A DNA stretch of 64,000 nucleotides from Sporosarcina sp. ZBG7A (GTDB taxonomy: Bacteria > Bacillota > Bacilli > Bacillales_A > Planococcaceae). Positions 7,852 through 16,491 of the stretch are shown here, in pieces. The translations under genes were made by a program, and so were the position numbers. The notes beneath the pieces are model-generated. The model did not search any database, was not told the origin of the DNA, and was given only the letters and a program-made list of their open reading frames with translations. Position 1 is the first letter of the stretch; the number at the start of each line of letters is the position of its first letter. The stretch lies in NCBI RefSeq assembly GCF_000813425.1, contig NZ_JWIB01000032.1:62001-126000 (forward strand), in the 5' to 3' direction.

Positions 7852-8819
7852 CACCTTGCCTCCAATCCATTTTCACTCTTTGCTTCCATCAAAATATCAA
7901 GCGTTTCTTGAACGAACTCATTTCTCTTTTGTTCTTCGCTTAAAGATCCCCCAGCTTCCACCCGATCATAACGAAAAGCCCTGATAACTGATTTCAGAAT
8001 CAGAACAAGCACCTGCTCCTTCTCTGTAAAGGGGCGTTCAAAAGTATACGATTCCAAAAACAATTGAAATCGCTCTTCTTCAGTCAGGTCTCCGGTATAA
8101 GGCGCATGCCATGCATGGTAAACAGCGACTGCAATGGCTTCGTTCAAATACACTTCGTTTCCAGCTAGATTAAAATCGTAAATGCCGAGTTTTCCACTCT
8201 CTTCACGTACCATATTGTAATAGCAAAAGTCCCCTTGAATAGCACCTTGAGGCAGTTGCGCCCAAGCTCTCTGCAACACTTTCCGATAGTCAATATACAA
8301 AGTTTGGATTGTTGCATATAAGGGATGGATTTGATAATAATTCTTAAACTCTAAGAAACTTAATTCGTTTTCATCATAATCCCCAAGGTTTTCAGTGTCA
8401 TTGCCACCGAACATGCTCCAAGAAGTCCCTGTAGTGAAGGGCGACTTGAATTGAGCTGAAATGAGATGTTGCTTACCTAACAAACTACCAATTTCAGAAA
8501 GCAACTCCTCTGTCACGTAGGTTAGTTCATACCCTGGTAATTCTTTTTCTAAAGTGAAAACGAGTCCATCTTCTGCATACACATGTGAACCACTACTTGT
8601 TTTAACATACCTTGCAACATTCATACCGTTTTCAACTAGTCGTTCCGCATATTGACAGCAAGCCTCCCAATAAAAGGACTCTACACGTTCACCTTTTAAC
8701 ACGTAGGTGGAAATTGATTTCACTTCGGCTAATATTTTTTCACTGGAACGAAAAATTTCTACCTCTTCTGCTTGTATATTAAAGTTTATGCAAACCGCTG
8801 AAATTCTTTCAGTATCCAT
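7851..8819 (-). CDS. Aminoglycoside phosphotransferase-like kinase fold protein
   Basis: A 322-residue protein with the kinase fold of the APH/choline-kinase/homoserine-kinase-like superfamily. The catalytic loop reads QGDFCYYN at residues 195-202: the catalytic Asp and metal-binding Asn of the H-G-D-x4-N motif are kept but the leading His is Gln. The metal-binding motif is IYDFN near 212-216. A Lys in the N-lobe and PGY segment near 95 are also present. ATG 8819 is chosen because GGAGGG lies just before; a longer frame reaches 8864. It could phosphorylate a small molecule (spore-coat CotS-like and amino-sugar kinases share the fold); substrate unknown. Neighbouring genes are coupled membrane proteins. 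Confidence 0.65.
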   Translation of the reverse strand: MDTERISAVCINFNIQAEEVEIFRSSEKILAEVKSISTYVLKGERVESFYWEACCQYAERLVENGMNVARYVKTSSGSHVYAEDGLVFTLEKELPGYELTYVTEELLSEIGSLLGKQHLISAQFKSPFTTGTSWSMFGGNDTENLGDYDENELSFLEFKNYYQIHPLYATIQTLYIDYRKVLQRAWAQLPQGAIQGDFCYYNMVREESGKLGIYDFNLAGNEVYLNEAIAVAVYHAWHAPYTGDLTEEERFQLFLESYTFERPFTEKEQVLVLILKSVIRAFRYDRVEAGGSLSEEQKRNEFVQETLDILMEAKSENGLEAR

Positions 8820-8841
8820 AACACCCTCCGTTCCTATCCCA

Positions 8842-9591
8842 CTACTCCAATTCACGTTCGTCAATCATCGTCATGAATTGAAAGTCACTTGAGCCGTATG
8901 AATATTGGGGACTCTTGAAAAACACTTCTGGCGAGACCGATTTTCCACTGCCGTCCAGTGCATTCCAACCGAATTCGAATTGCATAGCAGCTGTCGAATA
9001 ACCATCGAACCAAGAAAATGTTTCTGTCTCATCTAAGCGAATAGTGGATTGCAACACTTCTTGCCAAGTAGAAGGAAGCGGTATTGCACCGAACGATTCT
9101 TCAGCTACCTCGATTTCTTTAGACATTTGAACCCGAGGGCTATAAAAGTTCTTCCCGTCCGCCATTCCATAATCTCTTCGACGGATGATATATGCATTCA
9201 ACTTCTCTGCACCGATTTCAGGGGCGATGTTCCACGTTAAAAAATAAGAAGTAGGATCGTTTCTGTCAATCATCCAGAGCTTAGGTTCCCCATTCGATTC
9301 TAAACTGATTAACTCCCATTTCCATTTGCCCCAAATCCAAAAGCTCATCCCATAATCACCCTCTTCTGAAATATAAGGAACTGCGACGTGGCGACGATCT
9401 GCTTGGATCACCTTTTGAATTTCAGCAACTTGATCACTAGTCCCGTATTCGTTCAACGAGTCATTCATTTCCTGTAGAAGTTGGGGCTTATCCGGAAATT
9501 GGGTAGGGGGAGAATAATTCCACCACATGAAGACTAAAAGGAGGACACTCGCTAAAGAAACCCATATCCACGCTATGTGATGTCTGCTCAT
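8842..9591 (-). CDS. Single-TM anchored protein, unknown (249 aa)
   Basis: Residues 6-24 form a Trp-rich membrane segment (AWIWVSLASVLLLVFMWW); the remaining 220 residues are predicted outside the cell, rich in Trp, Tyr and acidic residues. A very strong ribosome site, GGAGGTGA, precedes ATG 9591, and the gene overlaps the one upstream by four bases (ATGA). I recognise no domain. Because both this and the preceding gene encode anchored outer domains of equal length (249 aa), they could form a pair, but this is inference. Confidence 0.6.
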   Translation of the reverse strand: MSRHHIAWIWVSLASVLLLVFMWWNYSPPTQFPDKPQLLQEMNDSLNEYGTSDQVAEIQKVIQADRRHVAVPYISEEGDYGMSFWIWGKWKWELISLESNGEPKLWMIDRNDPTSYFLTWNIAPEIGAEKLNAYIIRRRDYGMADGKNFYSPRVQMSKEIEVAEESFGAIPLPSTWQEVLQSTIRLDETETFSWFDGYSTAAMQFEFGWNALDGSGKSVSPEVFFKSPQYSYGSSDFQFMTMIDERELE

Positions 9592-10337
9592 TTTTCGTCA
9601 CCTCCAACAACAAATGATTGAGTGGAACGGAAATACAGAGATTCAGACGGAGTTTGGATGAGCAAACCTTTCCCGTCCTTTTCTACATAAATCGTCGAAC
9701 GTACGCCACTTCCCCATTTTGGTTTCGCATCCAGTAACAAGTACGGAAAACGCTCATATCTCGCTTTTTCTTGCACAAACGTATACTCATACCAAGTCCC
9801 ATCGTAAACTTGTGATTGCTTCAGCTTTTGAAGTTCTGAATTCAACACCTTCACATTGAGAGCGGCCTTCTCACTTCCATTTGGATGAACGGATAGTATC
9901 GATGCTTCTTTCACATCCGATACAAACGTCTCCGCATGATCTGCCGGATAAACAAAATGCCCAATCGAACTTGCCACTAGTACGCTGAGTAAGAAAATAT
10001 AATTTGCCCCAAACCCTAACCATGCGAATTTACGATACCGCTCCCAACGCCCCTCTTTTCGTTTGAGAAAGAAATATAAAACCCATACACCTAGCGGCAA
10101 AACAGCAATCCGAATGACTGTGCTAGCCATCATCCATGTAATTGAAAATGAAGTTATACCGGTTAATAAAACCAGAAAAGCTTTCCATCCTACCTGTTGT
10201 ACGGGATTCTTCCTATACATTCTATACGCGAGGTAAGCAATCACTCCCCAAGCTAAAACGGTTAAAAGGTTAGATAAAAAATCAAAAGAACCATACTCGT
10301 TTATCTCGTTCACTCCTCTTATAAATTGTATAATCAT
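9588..10337 (-). CDS. Multi-TM protein with extracellular C-terminal domain, unknown
   Basis: A 249-residue protein with about four membrane segments in the first 130 residues (near 20-40, 53-70, 72-90, 108-128) and a soluble C-terminal domain. It is the first gene of the run reaching down to 6530. The start at ATG 10337 lacks a clear ribosome site, while a purine-rich stretch lies a few codons inside, so the exact start is uncertain. The gene ends in a 4-base overlap with the next one. Function unknown. Confidence 0.6.
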   Translation of the reverse strand: MIIQFIRGVNEINEYGSFDFLSNLLTVLAWGVIAYLAYRMYRKNPVQQVGWKAFLVLLTGITSFSITWMMASTVIRIAVLPLGVWVLYFFLKRKEGRWERYRKFAWLGFGANYIFLLSVLVASSIGHFVYPADHAETFVSDVKEASILSVHPNGSEKAALNVKVLNSELQKLKQSQVYDGTWYEYTFVQEKARYERFPYLLLDAKPKWGSGVRSTIYVEKDGKGLLIQTPSESLYFRSTQSFVVGGDEK

Positions 10338-10437
10338 TAACGCTCGTAAATATAATTTAATTCAGTTAATTCCCACATGATTATCATACACTATTTGGAA
10401 ATCATTAGGGAGCAATTTTTGTAATTGAAGAAACGCA

Positions 10438-10470
10438 AAAAACCACTTACACGCAGTGTGTAAATGGCTT
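10438..10470 (-). terminator. Terminator of the SET-domain gene
   Basis: GCCATTTACAC and GTGTAAGTGG on the minus strand pair across a short loop and are followed by six T residues, 25-50 bases beyond the stop of the SET-domain gene. Confidence 0.7.
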
Positions 10471-10493
10471 TTCTTCATCTATTCTTTCAGTAC

Positions 10494-10889
10494 TTAGTCT
10501 TCTGTTGGTGCATAATCTTGGTTGAACCACAACTGCTCCTGATCATCCACTTCACCATTGTAGTTTATGAAGATTTCTTCGCCTGCTGTAATTGCTTTAT
10601 GGGCAAAGAAGTCAAATGTTTGGTTATCAAAATTGATGTCATACCAGGCATTTGGCTCATAAGAATGGTTGAATAGCATGCCATATCCTAAAAGGATTGC
10701 GGAGTGGTTCACTCCGTATTCAAAGGCGTAATCGCCAAGAATCGTTTTCTCAATATGCTGGTGCTGTTCATTTGGATAGGAAATAACCGGCGCCGCATGC
10801 AGCAACTGGCCTTTTTCAATATCACATGTGGCAAAAACGCCTCTGTTGAATTCACCATCACTAATTTCGGAAGTTTTTACTTCTATCAT
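10494..10889 (-). CDS. Free-standing SET-domain protein
   Basis: A 131-residue protein consisting only of a SET-type domain: NRGVFA at 15-20 (S-adenosylmethionine-binding G-x-G-like start), FNHSYEPN at 73-80 (the N-H-S motif that binds the cofactor) and AGEEIFINY at 102-110 (the E-x-x-x-x-Y end). SET proteins methylate lysines; bacterial stand-alone forms are few and their substrates mostly unknown. There is no pre- or post-SET cysteine cluster. Start ATG 10889 has a weak ribosome site. It follows an unknown minus-strand gene after about 100 bases and ends at a terminator. Confidence 0.75.
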   Translation of the reverse strand: MIEVKTSEISDGEFNRGVFATCDIEKGQLLHAAPVISYPNEQHQHIEKTILGDYAFEYGVNHSAILLGYGMLFNHSYEPNAWYDINFDNQTFDFFAHKAITAGEEIFINYNGEVDDQEQLWFNQDYAPTED

Positions 10890-10991
10890 TTATTCGCCTT
10901 CTCGCTTTTGTATTTACTGCCCACTATAGCACGAATGAACCATCCAATGCTTTGTCTAGAACTCTCCCCTTTATGGTTTTGTCGTCTGCGA

Positions 10992-11627
10992 CTAGACGCC
11001 TTCCCCATAGTAGTCGAAAACATCAGCCAGGTCGGCGTAAATCTGATAACCATTTCCCCAGTATTCTTTTACCCAAGCAAGCAGCTCAATCATCTGTTCT
11101 CCGTGCTGTACCACTTTATCTTCCAATCCTTTTGCTTCTATCAGCTTGGCGTGACACCAGACTGGATCCGGAAGAGAGTCAAACCATTGCTTCTCGCCAT
11201 CATCCATTGGTTCTCCATAATACACTCCCCACTCTGCCGGCAGCATCTTGGGCCATTCCACTCCCAGTCCGACGTCTTCCATGACTTGTCGGAAATCCAG
11301 CATGAGTGAAAACCTAAAGCCTTCTTCATCTGCATCCGGTAATTCCGGAAAGGAGAGTTTATAGGACTTGGGAGCGGGTTTTGCTTTTACTAACTTTTGA
11401 AAAAATGTAGGCTCCGGGGTACGATCCTCCCATGTATAATTCCGAATCGCGTATAGGATGACCTCACTGTGATCTTGCATCTGACTATATCCAGGCAGCT
11501 TTTCATTTTGAACAGTTAAGAGTTCTTCAAGTTCCATTTGTTCTGAAAGCGACAGTTTACTTCGAAGTTCTTTTATCCGTAAATCATGTAATCCAACCGC
11601 ATGTCGGCGCTCCTGTTCAATATTCAT
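10992..11627 (-). CDS. Hypothetical protein (211 aa)
   Basis: A soluble, acidic protein of 211 residues. The first 40 residues are helical and charged (RHAVGLHDLRIKELRSKLSL in part), followed by a middle with many Pro and aromatic residues and a C-terminal helix with a WVKEYWGNG turn. No catalytic motif or signal peptide is visible, and I cannot name a family. It lies between frnE-like and SET genes on the same strand with gaps near 100 bases, so it may be transcribed alone. Confidence 0.55.
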   Translation of the reverse strand: MNIEQERRHAVGLHDLRIKELRSKLSLSEQMELEELLTVQNEKLPGYSQMQDHSEVILYAIRNYTWEDRTPEPTFFQKLVKAKPAPKSYKLSFPELPDADEEGFRFSLMLDFRQVMEDVGLGVEWPKMLPAEWGVYYGEPMDDGEKQWFDSLPDPVWCHAKLIEAKGLEDKVVQHGEQMIELLAWVKEYWGNGYQIYADLADVFDYYGEGV

Positions 11628-11670
11628 TTACACATTCCCCCATTCCTTTTTACATCCCCTCATTAAAAAT

Positions 11671-11702
11671 ATACCGCCATCTAACAGTAAAGATGACGGT
11701 AT
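11671..11702. terminator. Terminator after the FrnE-like gene
   Basis: ATACCGTCATC and GATGGCGGTAT on the minus strand form a stem followed by TTTTTA, immediately after the stop of the FrnE-like gene. Confidence 0.75.
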
Positions 11703-11713
11703 CCTTCGATTAC

Positions 11714-12439
11714 TTATTTTTCTTCAGGAATCGCGCAGCTGCCATCTGTACACGTGGCATCTTCCCCATTATCCGGTGACAGGTTTTCAAACACGGATAC
11801 TGGCTGTTCTTCTTCCAAGATTTTCTCTATAGCTTGTAAAAATGCTTCAGGTGGCTGTGCACCTGAGATCGCATATTTTCGATTAAAAACAAAGAATGGA
11901 ACGCCTGTAACACCAAGTTGTTTTGCTTCTTCGATATCCGCGTGTACTTCATCAGCATAAGCATTCGGATCACTCGCAACGGCAAGTGCCTCTTCTTTAG
12001 ATAAACCTGCTTCGACCGCGAGTTCAACAAGGATTACTTCATTGCCCACGTCTTTCGATTGTGTAAAGTTTGCATACAGTAATTTCTCTGCAAGTACAGC
12101 GTCTTTGCCGTGAACTTTCGCAAACTTCGTCATCCGGTGTGCGTCGAATGTATTCGTTGGTTTCATCGTATCAAAATTGAATTCAAGTCCAACTTCTTTC
12201 GCTTGATCAGTAATCGACGTCATCATTTGTTTCGCTTTCTCAGCGCCTCCAAATTTAGCTCCCATGCTCTCGTAGAAGTCTTGTCCGCTATATTTAGCAG
12301 ATCCTGGATCTAGTTGAAAACTTTTAAACTCGATTTCTATACGATCCTTCCCTCTGATTTCATCCAATGCAATTTCCAGTTTGCGCTTTCCAATATAGCA
12401 AAACGGGCATACAAAATCCGACCAAATTTCAATTTTCAT
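11714..12439 (-). CDS. DsbA-family oxidoreductase, FrnE-like
   Basis: A cytoplasmic thioredoxin-fold protein of 241 residues in the FrnE/DsbA-like group, which act as thiol-disulphide oxidoreductases or isomerases in oxidative stress. The active site CPFC is at residues 11-14 right after the first beta strand, the helical insertion follows, and GVTGVPFFVFN near 176-186 contains the cis-Pro loop. A C-terminal extension holds two further cysteines (CTDGSC), seen in FrnE-type proteins. No signal peptide. It is transcribed alone between a terminator and the divergent yhfK-like gene. Confidence 0.85.
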   Translation of the reverse strand: MKIEIWSDFVCPFCYIGKRKLEIALDEIRGKDRIEIEFKSFQLDPGSAKYSGQDFYESMGAKFGGAEKAKQMMTSITDQAKEVGLEFNFDTMKPTNTFDAHRMTKFAKVHGKDAVLAEKLLYANFTQSKDVGNEVILVELAVEAGLSKEEALAVASDPNAYADEVHADIEEAKQLGVTGVPFFVFNRKYAISGAQPPEAFLQAIEKILEEEQPVSVFENLSPDNGEDATCTDGSCAIPEEK

Positions 12440-12541
12440 AAAGCATCTCTCCTCATCTGTTGTCTGTTTTATTGAGACAACTATACCACTCCATAGTCTG
12501 AAAACGAATTAGTAAGCTTCTGTCTGTGATTACCCACTAAT

Positions 12542-12566
12542 GTTAGTCATTGTCTAAAACGGGTAT
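12542..12566 (+). promoter_or_regulatory. Sigma-B-like promoter before the yhfK-like gene
   Basis: GTTAGT, 13 bases, then GGGTAT: the -10 is a perfect sigma-B hexamer and the -35 keeps the GTT core, with spacing in the accepted range. It lies about 72 bases before the GTG start. General-stress control of this gene would be an inference. Confidence 0.45.
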
Positions 12567-12638
12567 AGATATATATAAATATTTCCCGCTCAATTTCGGA
12601 AAATCTTGGATTCTCGAACTAAAGAAAGGTTGGATATT

Positions 12639-13292
12639 GTGAAAGTACTAGTTATTGGAGCAAACGGACAAGTCGGTAAAGAACTTGTTTCTTTAATTCA
12701 GAAGAGTGATTCGTTAACAGCCAAGGCGATGATACGGAAGCAAGAACAGGCTTCTTATTTTGAAGACTTAGGAGCTGAAACAGTCTTAGTGGATTTAGAA
12801 GACGACACGAAGAAAATTGCAGAAGCCGCTGAAGGCGCAGATGCGATTGTATTTGCTGCAGGTTCCGGACCGAAAACGGGTGCAGACAAAACGATGCTGA
12901 TTGACTTGGATGGCGCAGTGAAGTCAATTGAAGCTGCAAAACAAGCAAACGTAAAGCGTTTCATCCTCATCAGTTCTTATGACACGACCCGTGAAGCGAT
13001 TCAGGAAGCAGATTCATCATTTGCGCCTTATGTTGCAGCGAAACATTATGCAGATGAATGGCTTCGCAAAACAGATTTAGACTACACGATTGTTCACCCT
13101 GGTATGTTAACGAACGACGATGGAACTGGTAAAATCGAAGCCGCAGAGAAAGTTGAGGCAAACAAAGTTCCACGAGATGACATCGCACAGGTACTTCTTG
13201 CTTGTTTAGAAGACAACTCGACAATCGGCAAGGAATTCCAAGTAATTGCAGGCGATAAACCGGTGAAAGAGGCAATCGCTTCGCTTAAATAA
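12639..13292 (+). CDS. yhfK: NAD(P)-binding SDR-type oxidoreductase, YhfK-like
   Basis: An atypical short-chain dehydrogenase (NmrA/HSCARG-like NAD(P)-binding) of 217 residues. GANGQVG at residues 7-13 is the nucleotide-binding G-x-x-G-x-x-G turn; IVFAAGSG near 70 and the FILISSYDT strand follow. A Y-x3-K pair occurs (YVAAKHYADE, around 131-135). I start it at GTG 12639, which has GAAAGG upstream and gives the length of B. subtilis YhfK; a longer frame to 12606 lacks a site. Substrate unknown. A sigma-B-like promoter lies upstream, and a terminator follows directly. Confidence 0.75.
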   Translation: MKVLVIGANGQVGKELVSLIQKSDSLTAKAMIRKQEQASYFEDLGAETVLVDLEDDTKKIAEAAEGADAIVFAAGSGPKTGADKTMLIDLDGAVKSIEAAKQANVKRFILISSYDTTREAIQEADSSFAPYVAAKHYADEWLRKTDLDYTIVHPGMLTNDDGTGKIEAAEKVEANKVPRDDIAQVLLACLEDNSTIGKEFQVIAGDKPVKEAIASLK

Positions 13293-13300
13293 CTATATTG

Positions 13301-13345
13301 AATAACCGTACCCCATGTTAAACTCTGGGGACGGTTATTTTTTAC
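13301..13345 (+). terminator. Terminator of the yhfK-like gene
   Basis: AATAACCGTACCCC and GGGGACGGTTATT pair around an 8-10-base loop, followed by TTTTTT on the plus strand. Confidence 0.85.
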
Positions 13346-13457
13346 GTTGCCGTAATTACACATCTAACTCTTCCCCATATTCGTACATAAAGACTTCAAT
13401 TGTTAAGCCCGTTTCAAAACAAAACAGAGCGATTTCCTGATTAACTATTATGTTGGT

Positions 13458-14219
13458 TTATTTTGCCGTTTGACCGCCATCAACTGCTAAATTCACTCCC
13501 GTGATATACGAGGACTTATCTGAACAAAGCCATAACGCTGCTTGTGCCTGTTCTTCAGGGCATCCCATACGTCCTAATGGAATATCATTCTCTACAAATT
13601 TCGCCTGTTCCGGAACTTCTTTTGCCCACGCTTCCACAGCTGGAGTTAAGGTCATACCAGGGCAAATTGAATTGACTCGTATTCCCTTTTTCGCATATTC
13701 CAGTGCTACCGATTTCGTCAGTCCATTAACTGCCCACTTAGCTGCACTGTATGTGGCTAAGTTTTCCGATCCAAGTAGACCAGATGTAGAAGCTGTGTTG
13801 ACAATAGCTCCCCCTCCAGAAGTCAACATGGCCGGAATTTGATGTTTCAATGAATAATACAAGCTAGATTGAGTAATTTGAACGCAGCGGTCCCAATCCT
13901 CCGTTTTTGTCTCTGCAATGGGCATAGAAGGAGCGCCAATTCCCGCATTATTATGCGCCCAATCCAGACGGCCATAATGATCAACTGTTTGTTTCACCAG
14001 GTCCATAACATCTTGTTCTTCAGCTACGTTACAGCGTAAGAAAATCGCATCTCCGCCCGCATCAGTAATTTGCTTCACTGTTTCATTTCCAGCTTCGACA
14101 TTAATGTCAGAAACAACAACCTTTGCTCCTTCTTCTGCAAAAGCGAGTGCACTCGCTCTTCCTAGTCCACTACCAGCTGCTGTTACAATTCCTACTTTGT
14201 CCGTCATTAAAGTTCCCAC
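13458..14219 (-). CDS. Classical short-chain dehydrogenase/reductase
   Basis: A 253-residue classical SDR. TAAGSGLG at residues 13-20 is the cofactor loop, NNAG sits at 90-93, and the catalytic triad is Ser144, Tyr157 and Lys161 (YSAAK), with VNSICPG shortly after. Asp38 at the end of the second strand suggests NAD rather than NADP preference. It ends in the usual VDGG near the C-terminus. GTG 14219 is the start, seven bases after AAAGGAGG. Family members include glucose 1-dehydrogenase and 3-oxoacyl-ACP-type reductases; the substrate cannot be told. It is transcribed alone. Confidence 0.85.
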   Translation of the reverse strand: MGTLMTDKVGIVTAAGSGLGRASALAFAEEGAKVVVSDINVEAGNETVKQITDAGGDAIFLRCNVAEEQDVMDLVKQTVDHYGRLDWAHNNAGIGAPSMPIAETKTEDWDRCVQITQSSLYYSLKHQIPAMLTSGGGAIVNTASTSGLLGSENLATYSAAKWAVNGLTKSVALEYAKKGIRVNSICPGMTLTPAVEAWAKEVPEQAKFVENDIPLGRMGCPEEQAQAALWLCSDKSSYITGVNLAVDGGQTAK

Positions 14220-14352
14220 ATCAATTCCTCCTTTTCTCTTACATTCTAATTATTCTGCATAACACAAATCATCCCTTCTTTTAACTTTAAATTATCTGAA
14301 TAAAAAGGTAGATGGCCATGATTATCGTTGTTTGTACAATATAATCCCAACT

Positions 14353-14394
14353 ACAAAAGCCCTCAAACCACAAAATAGGTTTAAGGACTTTTGT
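14353..14394. terminator. Imperfect terminator hairpin
   Basis: ACAAAAG-CCCTCAAACC pairs with GGTTTAAGG-CTTTTGT with two mismatches, about 115 bases beyond the stop of the 356-aa gene. It can work in both directions. Confidence 0.5.
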
Positions 14395-14507
14395 GTATGC
14401 ATCTCGCACTTGATTAGACGAGTATAGTCTAAGCAACAGGTTTCTTAGACTACACTTCACACTTCTACTGGCTAGTTTCAGTTACTTGGTTGCACTTATT
14501 ATGAGTT

Positions 14508-15578
14508 TCACTCTTTTTCTGACGGACCTTTGCTGTTTAATTGTCTTTTGTTTTCCGCCACGAGTTTTTCGAAATAGGATAGCTCTTTAGATTCTTTAGT
14601 TGTTTCTTCAACGAAAGGTACCACATCTTCTGTTTGTTTAGGTGTAACCACTTGTTTAACAGGTCCATCTGAAACTGAAGAATGTGCCGGCTCAATCTCC
14701 TCTTGTTCGTAATATCGATAGGATGTTGCTGGCTCACTAGGTATCGTTACTTCAATTTCTCTAATGTCTGACCGACTAGTGGATACAGGTGTCTCAACTT
14801 CAACCGTTGGCGTAGTCTCCGCTTTCTGAAAAACAGCCGTTTCCGGAGTTTTTTGCAGTAGCTGATTATTTATTATATTGTTCAGTGTAGAGAATCCCGA
14901 TTTTAACTCATTTAAAAGCTTTTCATATTCAGGTGTGTCTGTTTCGATTTGCGTGGAATTGCCTTCTACGAAATTGACCTGATAAAAAGGTTGGGTCCAG
15001 TTACGAATTTCAATGACCAATGCTAACGTGTGTATTTTTTTCGACTGAGTATTTTTAGGAAGCTTACTATATATCTCTTTTTTAATATACTCTAACATCG
15101 GGATATTTGTAGATGTATACGACATGTCAATCACTTCTGAATTCTCTACAATCGCAACCGCATCCAATTCAGTGAATCCATAATTATCTAGCGTGTAAGA
15201 CATGTTGGCCGTCGGTGTAGTCAATGGCTTTCCAAGGCCATCCACTGCACGCCAACAATAAATCTGACGTGATTCTTCATGAATTGTAACTCTTGTCAAC
15301 GCATCACTTGAAACATAGGTTAACGTGTCGTCTAGATTACCTGCCGGTGGTTGTATGGAACTCAAACTTTCTCGTTGCTTAGCCAATTGACCCACCGCTA
15401 ATGTATGCGATTTGGCAGACAAAGGAATCGTTAAAAACGCAAGTATACCAATGACACTCCACCCTATCCATCCAGCTCCATTAATCATTGCAAAAACAAA
15501 AAAAATACTTGCAAGAAGTGGAGATAGACAACCCAGACACCCGATTATAGTAGAATTTTTTGTAGAGATAGGTTCCAT
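14508..15578 (-). CDS. Membrane protein with long cytoplasmic tail, unknown (356 aa)
   Basis: Two close hydrophobic segments near residues 10-32 and 36-55 anchor the protein; the rest is hydrophilic. Residues about 75-220 look folded (IYCWRAVDGLGKPL, ALVIEIRNWTQPFY), while from about 235 to 356 the chain is rich in Thr, Pro, Val, Ser and Glu and probably disordered. I recognise no domain. It sits alone, divergent from the GRAM-domain gene; the GRAM domain is a membrane-associated module, but no functional link is shown. Confidence 0.55.
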   Translation of the reverse strand: MEPISTKNSTIIGCLGCLSPLLASIFFVFAMINGAGWIGWSVIGILAFLTIPLSAKSHTLAVGQLAKQRESLSSIQPPAGNLDDTLTYVSSDALTRVTIHEESRQIYCWRAVDGLGKPLTTPTANMSYTLDNYGFTELDAVAIVENSEVIDMSYTSTNIPMLEYIKKEIYSKLPKNTQSKKIHTLALVIEIRNWTQPFYQVNFVEGNSTQIETDTPEYEKLLNELKSGFSTLNNIINNQLLQKTPETAVFQKAETTPTVEVETPVSTSRSDIREIEVTIPSEPATSYRYYEQEEIEPAHSSVSDGPVKQVVTPKQTEDVVPFVEETTKESKELSYFEKLVAENKRQLNSKGPSEKE

Positions 15579-15777
15579 CCTCCTTTAATGTAATAAAATT
15601 AAACCTAAAAAACACGTAAATAGTCTATATATCTGAGGCTATAGCATAAGATCCAAACTCGTTTTACTGAAGATATCCTTTTGTTTAGTCGAGTTTATAC
15701 AGGGAAATCAATTGAAATAAGTACTTGTTGACTAGCAACTTACCCACTGAACTTTTGTTTTAAGGAGGAGTTACATT

Positions 15778-16101
15778 ATGGAACTTCATGACGGAGAAAC
15801 AGTTAAGTATAAGCTGTCCGCAAACTTGAGAAATGGGATTGAATTTGTAGGCGGAGTCTTAACCATTACAGACCAGCGATTCCTATTTTCATCACACGCC
15901 ATCAACATTCAAAAAGGCGAAGTGGCAATTTCTATCAACGATATGGATAAGGTGCATGAATCCAACGCTTTAGGTATCCTTTCAAATGGTCTTACTGTAG
16001 AACTAACGGACGGATCTTCTCACACGTTCATCGTTGCTCCAGGAGACATGTCTAAACGTGAGGATATCGTGGAATTTGTTCAAGAAAAATTAAGTGCTTA
16101 A
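15778..16101 (+). CDS. GRAM-domain protein (107 aa)
   Basis: A single-domain protein with the GRAM/PH-like pattern: GETVKYKLSANL at the start, then FVGGVLTITDQRFLF at about 22-36, and strands VEL and HTFIV before a C-terminal helix (DIVEFVQEKLSA). GRAM domains bind membranes or proteins; small bacterial forms have no known enzyme activity. ATG 15778 follows AAGGAGGAG. Upstream, GTTTAG-13-GGGAAA is a weak sigma-B-like promoter candidate. A terminator follows at once. Confidence 0.75.
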   Translation: MELHDGETVKYKLSANLRNGIEFVGGVLTITDQRFLFSSHAINIQKGEVAISINDMDKVHESNALGILSNGLTVELTDGSSHTFIVAPGDMSKREDIVEFVQEKLSA

Positions 16102-16108
16102 CACACAG

Positions 16109-16146
16109 TACCTCAAACACGTCTAACTGTTTGGGGTATATTTTTT
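16109..16146 (+). terminator. Terminator of the GRAM gene
   Basis: TACC-CAAAC pairs with GTTTG-GGTA (one mismatch) around a 10-base loop, followed by a T-rich run ending in TTTTTT. Confidence 0.75.
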
Positions 16147-16491
16147 CATTTCCTACTATCTAGCCGGCTGTCCGGCAACAAGCACATGCATAACAGTAGC
16201 CATTATTTCAAACCACGTATTTAGATTTTCATGCACGCCATCATAATCTGACGGTCCCTTATAAATCGATTGAAAATTTAGTAAAAACAGGTTTTATTAT
16301 CCTTTAATTATTGATATACTAGTTATAGGTGGATAATTCCTTTACGTTATCACCATTGGATTAGTTTCAATAATTGTTGAGAATCTATATAAGCACCTTG
16401 CTTTGAAGTAGATGCTCTTAAAGATTCTGCTCCGCCACACCCCCTATACTTTAAATATATCTTGTGCAACTAACGAGTAGGAGGAGAAGCA
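16147..16491. other. Gap without recognised gene
   Basis: About 345 bases between the GRAM gene terminator and the next start. No ORF with a ribosome site is visible. A TATACT-like hexamer near 16315 could be a -10 for the following gene but lacks a good -35. Nothing else is seen. Confidence 0.5.
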
